Positions 34,761 through 46,462 of a stretch of 64,000 nucleotides of DNA are shown here, in pieces. The position numbers were made by a program, and so were the translations under genes. Each line of letters opens with the position of its first letter. The stretch's first letter is position 1. This DNA is from Corythucha ciliata (taxonomy: Eukaryota > Arthropoda > Insecta > Hemiptera > Tingidae), in assembly GCA_038030265.1 (NCBI GenBank), contig CM075943.1, positions 16,058,001 through 16,122,000 of the forward strand, given 5' to 3'. The notes beneath the pieces are model-generated. The model made no database searches, was not told the DNA's origin, and worked only from the letters and a program-made list of their open reading frames with translations.

Positions 34761-35880
34761 TGATTAGCGATTTATCTCAGTTGTAGCCTCGAATTACCGG
34801 GGGTTTTCACCTACAGCCTTAAATTGGCTTTTTTTTTTCAATTTTATTGAATTGGCGTATTTGCAATTTCAGCCGCGAATTAGTGTTTTTTTTATCACGG
34901 AACTAGCACTTTTACCCAATTATGAGCGATTTGTCATAATTTTAGAAGTGTTGTAGCGTTTCTTTTAGAAGTGTTAGTATTTTAGAAGTGTTAGTAGCTT
35001 TTTACATTTTACCGGGAATTAGTGAATTTCTCAATTTTAGCCACGAGTTGGCGTTTTCCGTTGTTAACTGCAAAGTGGCGATTTTTTTCCATTTTTAACA
35101 TCGAATTAGCACTTTATGTGAATTTAGGCTGAAAATTAGCCTTTCTCTCAATTTTAGCCAGGCTAATTATTGATTTTCTTAATATTAGATTTAGATAACA
35201 GACTAGCGTTGTTGTTCTTTTTACATTTTACCACCGCATAGCAATTTTGCTTTACTTTCAGTTATAGATTAGCTCTTCGTCTCAGTCCTAGCCGCGAATA
35301 AGCGGTTTTTTAACTTATAGCCGTGAATTTGCCGTTTTTCACAATTTTAGTCGCAAGTTATCTTCAAAAGGCGGGTGCTTAATTTTAAATTGAAAATTTT
35401 ACTACACTTTATCCGTGATTTTCCTCAATTTTAACCGGGATTCAGCGCTTTTTCTCAATTTTATTAATCCAGTAGCGTTTCTATCCTTCGAATTAGCGAT
35501 TTTTCTCAATTTTAGCCACGAATTGGCGTTTTCCTCAATTTTATCTGTAGATTAGCCATTTCTACTGTCACGTTCCCGTAAAGAAGGAAGTTTGATGTGA
35601 TTTTTTTTTCATCTAAGCGAACATCAGTTATGTGTTCTTTCCATTTTCAGCAGAGAATTAGCACTTTTTCTAAATTTGAGCTGAAAATGAGCGTTTTTCT
35701 TCATTTCAGCCGCGCAAATTAGTGTTATTTCTAGTCCCGTTGTTTTTTTAGATTTTTGCCCCGCATAAGCAATTTTTTTACTTTCTGCTGTGGATTAGTG
35801 GTGTTTTTCAGTTTGAGTGCGGATGCGGTACGGATTTTCATTTTCTCAATTTTAGCCGCGAATAAGGAAGTTTCATGGGT

Positions 35881-37651
35881 CAGAACTTATTCATAAATCT
35901 ATTTTTTAAGGTTTATTTATGCTAAAATAGAGCATAAATCGTGATCCGTTCGTAAAATAATCCAACAGTTGATAAATACGCGATTTATGAGGTTTTAGGT
36001 CATTTCAAACACGCCAGCTATAGTTGGATTGGCGAAAGAATGTGCATGAGTGGTGGGAGGCCATAAGCCCTCTTTTTCCCTCTCTTAATGTGATTCTTTA
36101 CTTCTCCTCTTATTATCAAACAGCTGCAACCAATAACAAGCTCAAAGGAATGAATATTCAGCCCACTCTTTGCTGATATCACTCGCAACTTTACACTATT
36201 CTCCTGGTCGGATGGACTGAAATTCGTACAGAAAGGAGCCAAATCGCTGGCCATCCTATTCTCATAGCTACATCCATGAATATGGAACCTAAAAATCCTC
36301 ATTTTTCCATATTGAAGATTTTCGGGGGCCCCGTGTGATAGGGTGCCCTCGCCGCCATCATTTTAGTTTTGAACTGGCGTGATAATGAACGCTGATCATG
36401 TTTTACGGTCATGGTGGTGTGTCTACGGAGGGGACAAAAGCGGACTTGGACGGTCCCAAACCCAGGGGCCTACCCCACAAAATTCGTTTTTGTGAATGAG
36501 GCAATGATTCCATAGAATTTTAGTATTTGGACGAAACAAATTCGTGAATTTTTTTTTGTTTTTGTTTTCAGGCAACCCCACGAAAGGGATTGTTTGAAAG
36601 AGCCAAACTCCCGAGAAATTGTATTTTGACTGGTCCAGACACGCAAAATATGATTTTTTTCATAGAGACAAACCCTCCAAATTGGCTATCTGCATAAGCT
36701 ATCAAGCCGAAGAAACCGGTGCATTCAGCCAAAGTACTTAATATGGCGACCCTCAAATGCACTGGAATTGGAACGTCTTGAGAGGGTGGGGATAAACTAA
36801 GAAAAATACATTGGGAGATTTAGGAGGGGAGGAGAACAACGGAGAGTTGAATGGAAAATAATAACTTGCTTCTTTCTTCTATAGACAATTTTTTCTTTTT
36901 TTTTTTTTAGGGACGGAGGGCTAATCTAAGGAGTTATGGACATATAACATAGACTATAGCTGTTGAGGAACCGAATAATCAATTTAAAGCTGAGTTTTTA
37001 TGCTTTTAGGACGAAGTAAAAGGTCCTGGTGGAGGTGGGGACAAGTTACGTTGCCCATCAGCTCGATTCAGGGCCCAATTTGCCAATTTACTGCCCGAGT
37101 TGCCTGTTCAGGGGACCGAAGAGCTGAGTATTCACGTTTTGAAATATCATTTCCGGTGTTTTGGTAGATTTGGAGTTCTAATGTAATTTTTACTTTCAAA
37201 CAACCGCATCTCGTATGTTTACTGTTATGTATTGACCAGTTTTCGCCAAAACTATAGTGTACATAGTTCAGCTTGCAAAGAGCGAATTCCGCTTTTCCGG
37301 AGTCCTTAAAATCCAGGATTGGTGCAAAAATAAGGTGAGAAAACGAATGCCGACTTGTTGGCGAGGGTTGATTGGAGGGGGGGGGAGTCGAGGAATCATC
37401 TGTGAAACACCCTCTTGAACCTTTTATAACGACTCATTGTCAGCCCCCCAACCAAGGGCCTTAACCTCAGCCCCAACAAGGTGCTTCAACCACCGTGCAC
37501 AAGAAATAAACGATTTTCGGTCATACAGTCAAGAAAGTAACGGAAGTTACTTCGTTGTTCCATTTTTTCAAAGAAATGAAATCGGTTCCCCAAAGGTGAG
37601 GTCCAGTCTCCGTTTCGACCTCAGACCTTCAGCTACCTGAGCTACTCGGTC
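35881..37651. other. Intron 4, middle part
   Basis: Non-coding. A short family A stretch in reverse orientation is at about 36480-36720. Poly-T at 36895-36909 precedes an AG, but no open, phase-compatible exon follows. Confidence 0.4.
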
Positions 37652-37780
37652 CTGGGGCCCTAGTTGGAGTTGTCGGGAAAAAATCCCGCAAGCGGGATCC
37701 AAGGACGCCGAATAAGAAATAACATTATCCCTCCATAGCAACCTCTTTTTGCGGCATTTTCACGCGGCTAATTCGGTCCC
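37652..37780. mobile_element. MITE family M (copy 2)
   Basis: Shares the GTCGGGAAAAAATCCCGCAA and CGCCGAATAAGAAATAACAT blocks with copy 1 at 25438. Its ends are more decayed (left GGGGCCCTAGTTGGA, right GCTAATTCGGTCCC). Confidence 0.7.
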
Positions 37781-37922
37781 TAATCCGACCGCTAGCCGGC
37801 TACTGGACCATACCTTTGTTTGGTGGGTCATGACCCCAACATCTTTGTTGCTCTTTGATGAAATCGTTTATCCGTCACCAAAAATTTTACTTCGCTTAGG
37901 AACGGAGTAACGAATTACCGCC

Positions 37923-38056
37923 CAGGGGGTCAACCATGAGCTAGCGTTAAAAAATTAACGCAAGCGGTAACTAAGGACGCTCTATCACAAATAATGTTAT
38001 AACGCCATAGATACCGCGTTTTGACGGTATTTTTACGCTAGCTCATGGTTGACCCC
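37923..38056. mobile_element. ~134-bp TIR element related to family M
   Basis: Inverted ends GGGGGTCAACCATGAGCTAG then CGT (23 bp, perfect). The inside (GCAAGCGGTAACTAAGGACG, ATAATGTTATAACGCCATAG) lines up loosely with family M, suggesting a sister family with changed ends. It abuts copy 3 of family M at the shared CCCCCAGGGG. Confidence 0.75.
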
Positions 38057-38191
38057 CAGGGGCCGTATACCGAAGCCGTGTGAAAATGCCGCAAAAAACG
38101 GTTGCTATGGCGGGATAATGTTATTTCTTATTCGGCGTCCTTGGATCTCACTAGCGGGATTTTTTCCCGACCGTTCAGAATAAGCCCCCAG
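38057..38191. mobile_element. MITE family M (copy 3, inverted)
   Basis: Runs GGGGCCGTATACCGAAGCCG through AATGCCGCAAAAAACGGTTG to ACCGTTCAGAATAAGCCCCC. It is the reverse complement of copies 1 and 2. Confidence 0.75.
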
Positions 38192-40919
38192 CTCTGATCT
38201 CAACAAGGCCAGAAAAACTTCTCTCCGGCAGTAGACTAACAAACAGTGAGAACAGAATACAATTTGTGAAGCGTTTTGAACAATGGAAAAAGGCTTCTTA
38301 GATTCCCTGGGGGGGGGGTTACAAACGCATAGGCTGTACCCCGCCCCCCGGCTGAAATATCGTGGAGGGTCCATGGTACCCCTGTACCCCCCCCCCCCCC
38401 GATTCAAAATCCGTCGATTTAAACCTTCAAACTGGTTTATTGACTTTAAACACTGGCTATTTTGCGCCAGCAACAGACTTGTCGCTACAAAAAGGGTCAT
38501 TTTTCCTTAAAAGCACTCCAAAAATATTCTATTATACCCTAGAAACTGACAAAGGGGCGTGAAAACTCATTTCTTTAATCCAGAAATTGGTTATTCAAGG
38601 AGGAAACAGGAACTTGAAACCCTTCTGTGAACCTGATGTGCGAATTTGAGTTCAGAAGAAGCTTTGGGTCTACGATTTCACCACCATAAACCAGGCTTGT
38701 GCCTTCTTCCGGCTCTGGCTTGATGCCTTTTCAGGCACATGACCAGAACCACCATAAACCAACAATTTGTTCGGGAAACGGACAATTACTCAGTATGGAT
38801 TATTCAAGCCGAAATGGACCGGTTGATGCCGACGATTCCGGTGCCTATACCGGAAGCTTTCAAATTTAGAAATAGCAAATCCGGCTAACCGTACTGAGGG
38901 TTTTGCAGGGATTGTCGACTCCTAAGAACTGGGTACTCGAAGAGTGGGGAAAATAGTCGAGAAACTGACGTATAAATTAGGAACTTGAAAGCAGGAACCT
39001 GGCAAAATAGTTATGAAACTGGGAAAAAGTCAGGAACCCGCAAAATATGTTTTTGAGAGAGCCGAACCCGCGAAATTGTCCTTCTTGGGAAGCTAACTTC
39101 GCGAAACTGGCGTTCGAAGGGACCGAACGTGAGAAATTTGAAGTTGTAAGTCCCAAATCCACTAAGCTTTCGGTCCAAATTGATATCTTTGCCACGTGCG
39201 GATCTTACAGGAAATATTTAAAACGCGACGTCTGCCTCACCGGACTTACGATGGAGTGGGGAAGGGGGGATTCCGATTTGCGTGTTCGTTTTATCACGTT
39301 TTATCAGGTTATTTTCACATGTCTGAGGCTAAATTATCGTTTTAAAGAGAACAACAGCCATTTTCAGTTTGAGAATTTCTCGGTTTATGTGGTCCCCCGC
39401 CCCACAAAATAGGTAAATCTGCTCCGATAAACATCAAAGCCCCCAAAATACGATTTTATGACCAAAAACGGATGCTCCAACCCCAGAAGGTTATTGGAAT
39501 TTTTCCGAGTATTTACACTTCGCTGAGTATGATTAGCCTCTTGGAAACAAAAATTGATAGTTCGGCTAAAACATGGAACATTTCCTTCACCCTCCCCTGA
39601 GCTTCGCTGCTCAGAAATTAGCAGTCTCAGTCTCACGCGCCGTATCAATCATTACGGCGCCGACGAAAATCCGCCAGTCCGTGCCTGTCTTTTGGTCGTT
39701 CATTATTTTCTTTGAAGTTTTGTCGTTCCGCCACCTATCAGGTTATTTTCCAGTCAGGAGCGGATCTAGGCGTGGCGGTAAAATTTGTTCTCGCCCTCCC
39801 CTGCTCAAACATGTATCCTATTCGCCTAATATCTCAATTTTCTCATTAAAAAAAAAAAAAAAAAGCGAGAACTCGAAAGCCCACTGTCTCTGTTTCCCAA
39901 AAACTGGATTTTGTATTGCAGTGTCTGGTATCTGGTCAAGGATCTAGGTGAATTTGGTGTTAGCGATTTGATTTGATTAGGGTGATTTGGTGATCATTTT
40001 AGGCCCCAGAATCCAGAACCCAGATCCAAAACAGATCCTACGCGTTGGGCCCTTTCTAAAACCAAATATCGCATTGTAGTCTATTTTGAACCCAAGTTTC
40101 GCTCTTTCAAAACCAAATTTCTTGGATTTTGCTCTTTCAAACCCCGATTCCGCTGATTTACGATTTATTATGAACAAAATTTCAAGGCATAAACTCTTCC
40201 TATAATTTTGGTTGATAAGAAAAACCAATTTGGGTTGAAAACCAAGTGTGATGACATGACTTTGGCCTTTTCGTGACGTCAGTGTCGCCACGGAATTTCG
40301 CTCTTCCGTAACCAAATGGCGTGGATTTGGTTTCTTCAAACGCCAATTTCACGTGTTTTTCCCCTTTTAAAAACAAAATGTCGTGGCTTTAGCTCTGTCT
40401 TCGGTTTTCGCCTTTGACTAATTCGGAAACTCAAATTTCAAAAACTTGGGTAACATTGAATAGTCAAATTTTGTTTTTTTGGCTGGCAAACGGAAAACCT
40501 CCGAATTCGTCTCCTTAAAATCCCAATTATGGCGAGGTACAGTGTTTCCGTTTCGAGTAAATTTTCCCCCTCAGTGTGGCGTATCGCCATAGTTTCATTC
40601 TCAATATGACGTGACAAGGTGTTTCTTCCCAATTTTCCCTTAAAAGTGGCGTTTCACGTGATTTTTTCCCTGAACATCAGGGTGATTCAAGTAAATTTTG
40701 CGTTAAATTTGACCTTCCGCGCTCATTACGCATTAATAAATTTGTGGCGTTTCCCCGTAAATTCCATCTTGAATGTGACGTTTCGTGAGTTTTCCCCCCC
40801 TTTGTGGCGTTTTGAGTAAAACCAAAGTTAGCAAGTGTAGACAAAATTGGCAATTTCATCCCGTGGACGATTTTTAGTATGTCAAAGCGGCTTTTCACCG
40901 CGTCGTTTAGTGTCCCCTT
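38192..40919. other. Intron 4 spacer with family A patches
   Basis: Family A units occur at about 39000-39200 (reverse) and about 40010-40420 (forward). G/C runs near 38306 and 38387. The long open frames here fall in repeat patches and lack splice sites. Confidence 0.45.
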
Positions 40920-41164
40920 AAAAGGTTCGTTTCACACACACGCGGTTTCACGTGGCTCCCGCGTACAATCCGCGTGACACCGATTTCTTATTCGAGCCGC
41001 GTCAAGTGTGAAAGTAAAACTTGTGGATGTTTATTAGAAAAACTTTACTTTTAAGGGTAAACTTGGTGTAAATAAAGTGTGAAAGTATATACCCGGTTTT
41101 GACGCGGCGGCGAAAACCGTGCCGCGTGATACCCGCCCGCGTACGTGATGTGAACCGAGCCTAT
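40920..41164. mobile_element. ~245-bp TIR element
   Basis: Left AAAAGGTTCGTTTCACACAC and right end (inverse of TAGGCTCGGTTCACATCACG) form an imperfect inverted repeat that extends through CCGCGTGA/GCGGCACGG-type words. Non-coding. Confidence 0.6.
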
Positions 41165-42611
41165 AATAGTGCAAGGCCCTCTGATTTTCAAATGGGGTAA
41201 TTTTTGTAATTATTTTTTTATTTTGGTGCTCACGCAGCTAAGTCGTTCGACCCTCTTCTCTCTTGTCCTTCAAAACTTACCCAGCCGGCCTTCTTCTTGG
41301 CGTTTGGATATGGATTTAGCGTGAATTCCCCAACTGGAAGGATTTCAAGTTGATTTTCATCAAATTGTATCGGCGTAAATGGGTTTTTTAAAACCACTGA
41401 CCCCCACTCCACCCACTAATGCTCCGTGCTATTTGGACCCGTATAAGTGCTTCGCCTAAAAATATTGACCGCCCGGGGCTATCCTCCTGTTGCGTTCGGA
41501 TGTGTTTTTCTCCCGTATCTGAAGAGAAAGGGTGATTTATTGCAGAGCCGTTCGTTTCCCTTATGATAGTGGCTAGCCATTTGGACTCTTGAGGGGGGGG
41601 GGGTGATTGGTGAATGAAGGAGAAGTGGAATGATCTTAGCACGCTTGGCAAATGTTCTTGAAAATGTAATTTTAAAAAAGGAGAAAAAAAAACGCGCCTT
41701 TAAAAGCCGGTAAAAGGGGTAGAAAAAGTGGGAGTTCCCTACCCTTGTTTTATTCATTTGAGTTCTCGGTCTTTTGTTGTAAAGTTAGGGGACGCCGTCA
41801 GTTTATCACATTAATTTGCTCGAGGATGATGTCGATTTTCGCTATTTTGTTTTCATTGTGTTCGTTTCTTGTGCGTCTTCCTTTCCTACCTTTTTCTCTG
41901 TCCCAGATTCTCTTCAAAGGTTTTTGCATTTTTATTTTATTTTTTAACATTATTTAATCAAGTAATTTGTTAATTGAAATGGGCTAGTGCGCTTTGGACT
42001 TGCATTAGCCGGGGTTCACCTATTAATTAATAGTAATTATAAGATGATAATGATAATATTATTGGCTATTTTATTATTATTACTAATAATAACAATATTA
42101 ATAAGATATTTCTGCCGCTGAGTACGAGGGTGGGGGAAGAGTGAATAAGGAATGTTCAATGTTGTATCGTGGAACGTGGAGGGCGAGATATTGAGTAGTC
42201 CGTTTATGGCATTGCTTCTTCCGTTGACTATGTACGAATACCCCAGAAACTGGAAATGATGTTGTCGTCTTGTCGACCTCGTCAAATGAAATCGAAAGGC
42301 CACGACAAGCTCAGAATAATAAATCAAATAAGGTTTTTTTTCTCCCCTTATAGGATGTTGAATTGATGGAAGTTGGGTGAAGAGGGGAGAACAATTTCGG
42401 TGATAAATATTCGCGAGGGAAAAAGAAAGTTCATCGTGGGTTGATGTTTGAACTCTTTTGACCCATACCGGGCAGAGTTGACGTTGCCGGTCCTCCTACG
42501 CTGGTTTTCATTAAAAAATATTTATATAAAACAAAAAAACTAATAAAAATTCTCCTCTGAAAAAGAAAACTTCGTCCTCAATCATCAGCAATTTTTCTTT
42601 TTTTTCCCCAG
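41165..42611. other. Intron 4, last part
   Basis: Non-coding. AT-rich ATTATTAT patch near 42020-42110. The end CTTTTTTTTCCCCAG is a strong acceptor for exon 5. Confidence 0.4.
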
Positions 42612-42707
42612 GGAAAAATGTTGGAATCGCTGAAAAACCCTGCCTGTCAGCACGAAAATCGTCTGGCCGACGAAACATTTCAGCGTCTAAACCTCAACCC
42701 TTGCGTG
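42612..42707 (+). CDS. MTUS1-like: Exon 5, basic linker
   Basis: Acceptor TTTTTTTCCCCAG/GGAAAA, donor TTGCGTG/GTAAGC, 96 bp, phase 1 to phase 1. G plus GG gives Gly, then KNVGIAEKPCLSARKSSGRR and NISASKPQPLR. Highly basic and Ser-rich, like the microtubule-binding linker regions of ATIP-type proteins. Phase-symmetric, so it can be skipped. The exon after it in the same gene (62444) accepts phase 1. Confidence 0.8.
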
Positions 42708-43939
42708 GTAAGCTTTTTTTCCTCTATTTAAATGCCCTAGTTTTTTTTTCCTTTCCATAGATTTATTAATGAAACGTTCTAGTCGGCCGACTAGTTTTAT
42801 AAGGCATAGTTCTCATTGAGGTCAATCCCTTTTCACAAATGATGCTCGACGATAATCGTTATCGATGAATAGGACAGATTGGGTGGGTGGGGGGGGGGTC
42901 TATTGAGGCTTTGAGAACTTCTCATGCGTTTTCCCGGAAAGTAAAAATAAAAGGAACAATTGCGTTGTGCTTTAAAACGCCCAATTATAAAGGGCGATGC
43001 GAAACTTGTGTTGAATGGGAAAGAACTGGGGAACAAATCTTAGAATTTTTTTTTTTTTTTTCTCTGCTTTCCAATACGAGTTGCGTAAGCGCTAAATCTT
43101 TAAAATTACCCACAAATACGAGCTTTATCACAAAATAAACACCGCTAAGAAATGCAGGAAACAGCGAGGACTTTTAGACGTTCTTATGTGGTAATAGTAC
43201 ACATTCATGCTTCGTCATTCAGGTTTTTGTTCGGCACACTTAACTTTCGCCTTTTTTCTTTTCTTTTAACGTATTTCAATATGAAAAAAACACTTTCTTG
43301 TTTGTTTTCTGATTCGTTGAAAGTAAATCGTCCATTATCATTTTAATTTAACGCTAGTTCCCAGGGATCATCGCTCTATTCTGGTTCCGCAAGTTTCACA
43401 AAATCAGTGTACAGTGTATTAGTGTGCGCGAAAGTTAGGGGTGGGGGCGGTGGAATATTAGCAATTTAGGACCAATTTTATGGAGCGACAGAAAATATTA
43501 CGAGAGGAGTGATTAGGGGGTCACAAATCCCTTTGTGTGTTGTTCGATGATTTTGAAGTATTATCAGGGTTGCACCTTTACGCGCAAATAATATTAAACA
43601 GTGCCAAGTATGTAAAAAACGTCAATAATATTTAAAATAGGATCATTTTATTTTTCTGGGGTTAATATTTCTTGTTGTCTGAAAATGAAACTAGACCAAA
43701 ATTTCCAGTTTTGTGGTCTGATGGTCAATTTTTCGAGGCTAAAAGTAGTCGCACAGTCCAGAAGTTCGGTTCGAGGTACAGGCAGATTTAATGGGGGCGT
43801 AACCCCTCCCCCCTGTAGCTGGTCAAATCGCTCAAAACACAGAGCAGGGAAGGAGTGGTCAGGTGGTGTGGTTTGCTGAGTGAGGGAGAAGGGTTTCGAT
43901 TACCCCCGTCCCCCCTGAGAGAGGTCCCAGCGGGCGGCT
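42708..43939. other. Intron 5, first part
   Basis: Non-coding, AT-rich, with G run near 42888-42897 and poly-T near 43047. No gene seen. Confidence 0.4.
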
Positions 43940-44653
43940 TTCAACTGTTCGTCAGAAGAAAAGTTGAGGTTTGGCAACTGTTCGACAAGTCCTCATTTTC
44001 AAGTGTTCGACGTTTCAACTGTTCGATAGATCAAGTCGATAACGCACGCAGAAGTGGCATTTTGTGGGTATCCCGCAAGGGAACGCGTCGCTACCACACG
44101 TGCCAGTTTGTCGAACAAGTGAAAACGAGGTGATGTTGCAAGTGTTCGACATTTCAACTGTTCCTGTTCGACAGGAGAACCCGATAACGCAAGTATAGAG
44201 GTGAGCTCAGGGGCGCAAGTAGAAACATTTTTTGGGGTGTGGGAGTTAATTTTACCACCTGGCTGCTACAGTTTTACCAGTTGCCACCCCCCTCCACGCT
44301 ATTTATAGGTCTGATCAAAGAGAGGGGGGGAGTAGTGAAACTGTAGCAGCCAGGTGGTAATTGGTAAAATTAACTCTCACACCCCCAAATTATTTTGCTA
44401 CTTGCACCCCTGTGCTCACCTCTGCATGCGTTATCGGGTTTTCCTGTCGAACACTAGCAATATCACCTCGTTTTCACCTGTTTGACAAACTGGCACGTGT
44501 GGTAGCGACGCGTTCCCTTGTGGGAAACCCACAAAATGCCACTTCTGTATGCGTTACCGACTTCTTCTGTTGAACTCTTGAAAATGAAGGCGTGTCGAAC
44601 AGTTGCCAAGCCTCAACTTTTCAACTGTTCAACATTCCTGTCGAACAGTTGAA
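43940..44653. mobile_element. 714-bp foldback element with ~320-bp arms
   Basis: The left arm (43940 to about 44276) and right arm (about 44335 to 44653) are imperfect reverse complements over almost their whole length; the outermost match is TTCAACTGTTCG/CGAACAGTTGAA and the innermost is CTGGCTGCTACAGTTT with AAACTGTAGCAGCCAG. The unpaired centre is about 60 bp. Both arms repeat the CAACTGTTCGAC word several times. No open frame extends through an arm. Confidence 0.85.
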
Positions 44654-44689
44654 TGAAACACTCCCGGCCCCAGATCTGCACTTTTGCGG

Positions 44690-46116
44690 TTCGAGGAAAA
44701 TGAAATTGCTAGTTTCGAGGGCGAAAATCCAGACGTGCTCCAAAATGGGCAGGTTTATCCAGGTCAACTGGATAAAAGCAATGTTGAGTCAAACCCGCGA
44801 ATTTACACATTGGACAAGCCAATCCTGTGCTTTTTAGAATTAGCCAATCCCGCGATTTTGGGTTTTAAAAACTTGAAAGAGCCAAATTCGCGACATTGAT
44901 CTTTTAAGAAAGCCATTGCCGTAAAATTAGTCTTTTCTTAACAGATAAACCCATAAAATTAGTCCCAAAATTAACTGGAATGATTTTGTGGGCCAAAGGG
45001 GTGGGACCAAGTTAGACTATCAGGTAGCTTGAAGGTTACGGCCTCAGATGTCGAAATGGATACCGGACCTCAACGGCCTCTGTGCAGTTTTCATGAAAAT
45101 AGTATTCTTATTAGGCCAAGCGCGTGAAATTGAGTTTTTGATGTGCTAACCGCGTGAACTTTGGATTTTGAACGAGCCAAATGGCACGAAATCTAGTATT
45201 TCTATAAATAAGGCACTCCCGAAAAATAGTTTTGTAACTGCGCCAGTCCCGTAAAATTGTGGTTTTTAACCATAAAAAATCGCGAAATCTGGTTTTCTGA
45301 CTAACAATAAGACAAACCTGACAAATCGTGAAATTAGGTTTTAAAAGATCCACACTCACGTGAAATCGGTTCTCTGGATGAGACCCAATCCCGCGAGATC
45401 GGGGTTAGAAAGAGTCAAGTTTCCGCAATACCGCGAAATTTGGATTTTGTCCGAGCTAAATCTCCGAAATTGGTTTTCTGATTGAGGCAATCCCGCGAAA
45501 TTGGGGTTTTAAAGACACAAGCCCGGGATATTTGTTTTTTGGGGTGGGGGGTGGGGCTCTAAATGAGGCAAATCCAGGTAATTTTGGCGGTGCAATAGCC
45601 CAATTCGCGTGAAATCGGTCTTTTAAAAGAGCCGAATTAGCGGAATTTGTATTTTAAGAGGATCAATGTCGCACGAATTTGGCTCTTGCACGTCGAACTT
45701 GGTATTTTGCAACTTAAAACCCGCGATATTTGTTTTGTGTTAGGTCGAAACTCATGGAGTTGATGTTTTTCTGGATAAAACAACTTCGTAAAATATGTTT
45801 TGTAAAATTAACCGATCCCAAGAAATTAGGTCACCAATCCTAGGAAATTGGGTTTTGTAAATGTCAGATTCTTAAAATTGGTCTTTTGTAAGAAGCTAAA
45901 ACTCGCGAAATTGCTTTTCTGAATTAGTACATTTCGCGAAATTATGTTTGTAAAAGTGCCAAATTCATGAAATTAGTAATAATAACTGAGCCAGTACCTC
46001 GAAATGTGGGTTTTTAACAATCCAAAAATAATGGAATCTGGGTTTCTGAATGAGCCAATTCAGGGGTTTAAATGAGCCAAAGTCGTGAGATTGGTCTTTG
46101 TCAAGGAACTAAACCC

Positions 46117-46148
<32 letters not shown>

Positions 46149-46420
46149 CAGAGCTAAACCGGCGAAATTGGTTTTCTGAATAAGGCAATCTCTCGAAATG
46201 GGGAGGGGGGGATTGTCCGAGATATTTGTTTTTGCAAGAGATAAGCCTTCTAAATAATTTCAAAATAAAGCTGTCGAGAGGAATAGGTTTTCTTCTGAAT
46301 GAGGCAATCCCGTGAATTTCAGCTGTGAAAGAACCAAATTCGCGTGAAATTGGTTCATTAAAATAGCCAAATATGCGAAATTTGACTTGTAAAAGACCAA
46401 TTTCGCGCCACTATGGCTCT
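44690..46420 (-). repeat. Degenerate tandem repeat, family A (long tract)
   Basis: About fifty diverged units of the GAGCCAAATCCGCGAAATTG-GGTTTT type in reverse orientation. The tract resumes at about 48660 after a 2.2-kb insertion. Confidence 0.75.
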
Positions 46421-46462
46421 TTCATTGCAAAACTAGTCTATTGTAATAGTCTTCATATAATA

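Larger units (their letters stand above)
33930..35880 (+). repeat. Degenerate tandem repeat, family B (long tract, interrupted)
   Basis: Over fifty diverged units of the GCGAATTAGCG-TTTTTCTCAATTTTAGCC type, in one orientation. The tract is interrupted at 34451-34760 by a TIR element that carries a tRNA-like sequence. C runs at 34031-34042 and 34111-34120 lie within it. Non-coding. Confidence 0.75.
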
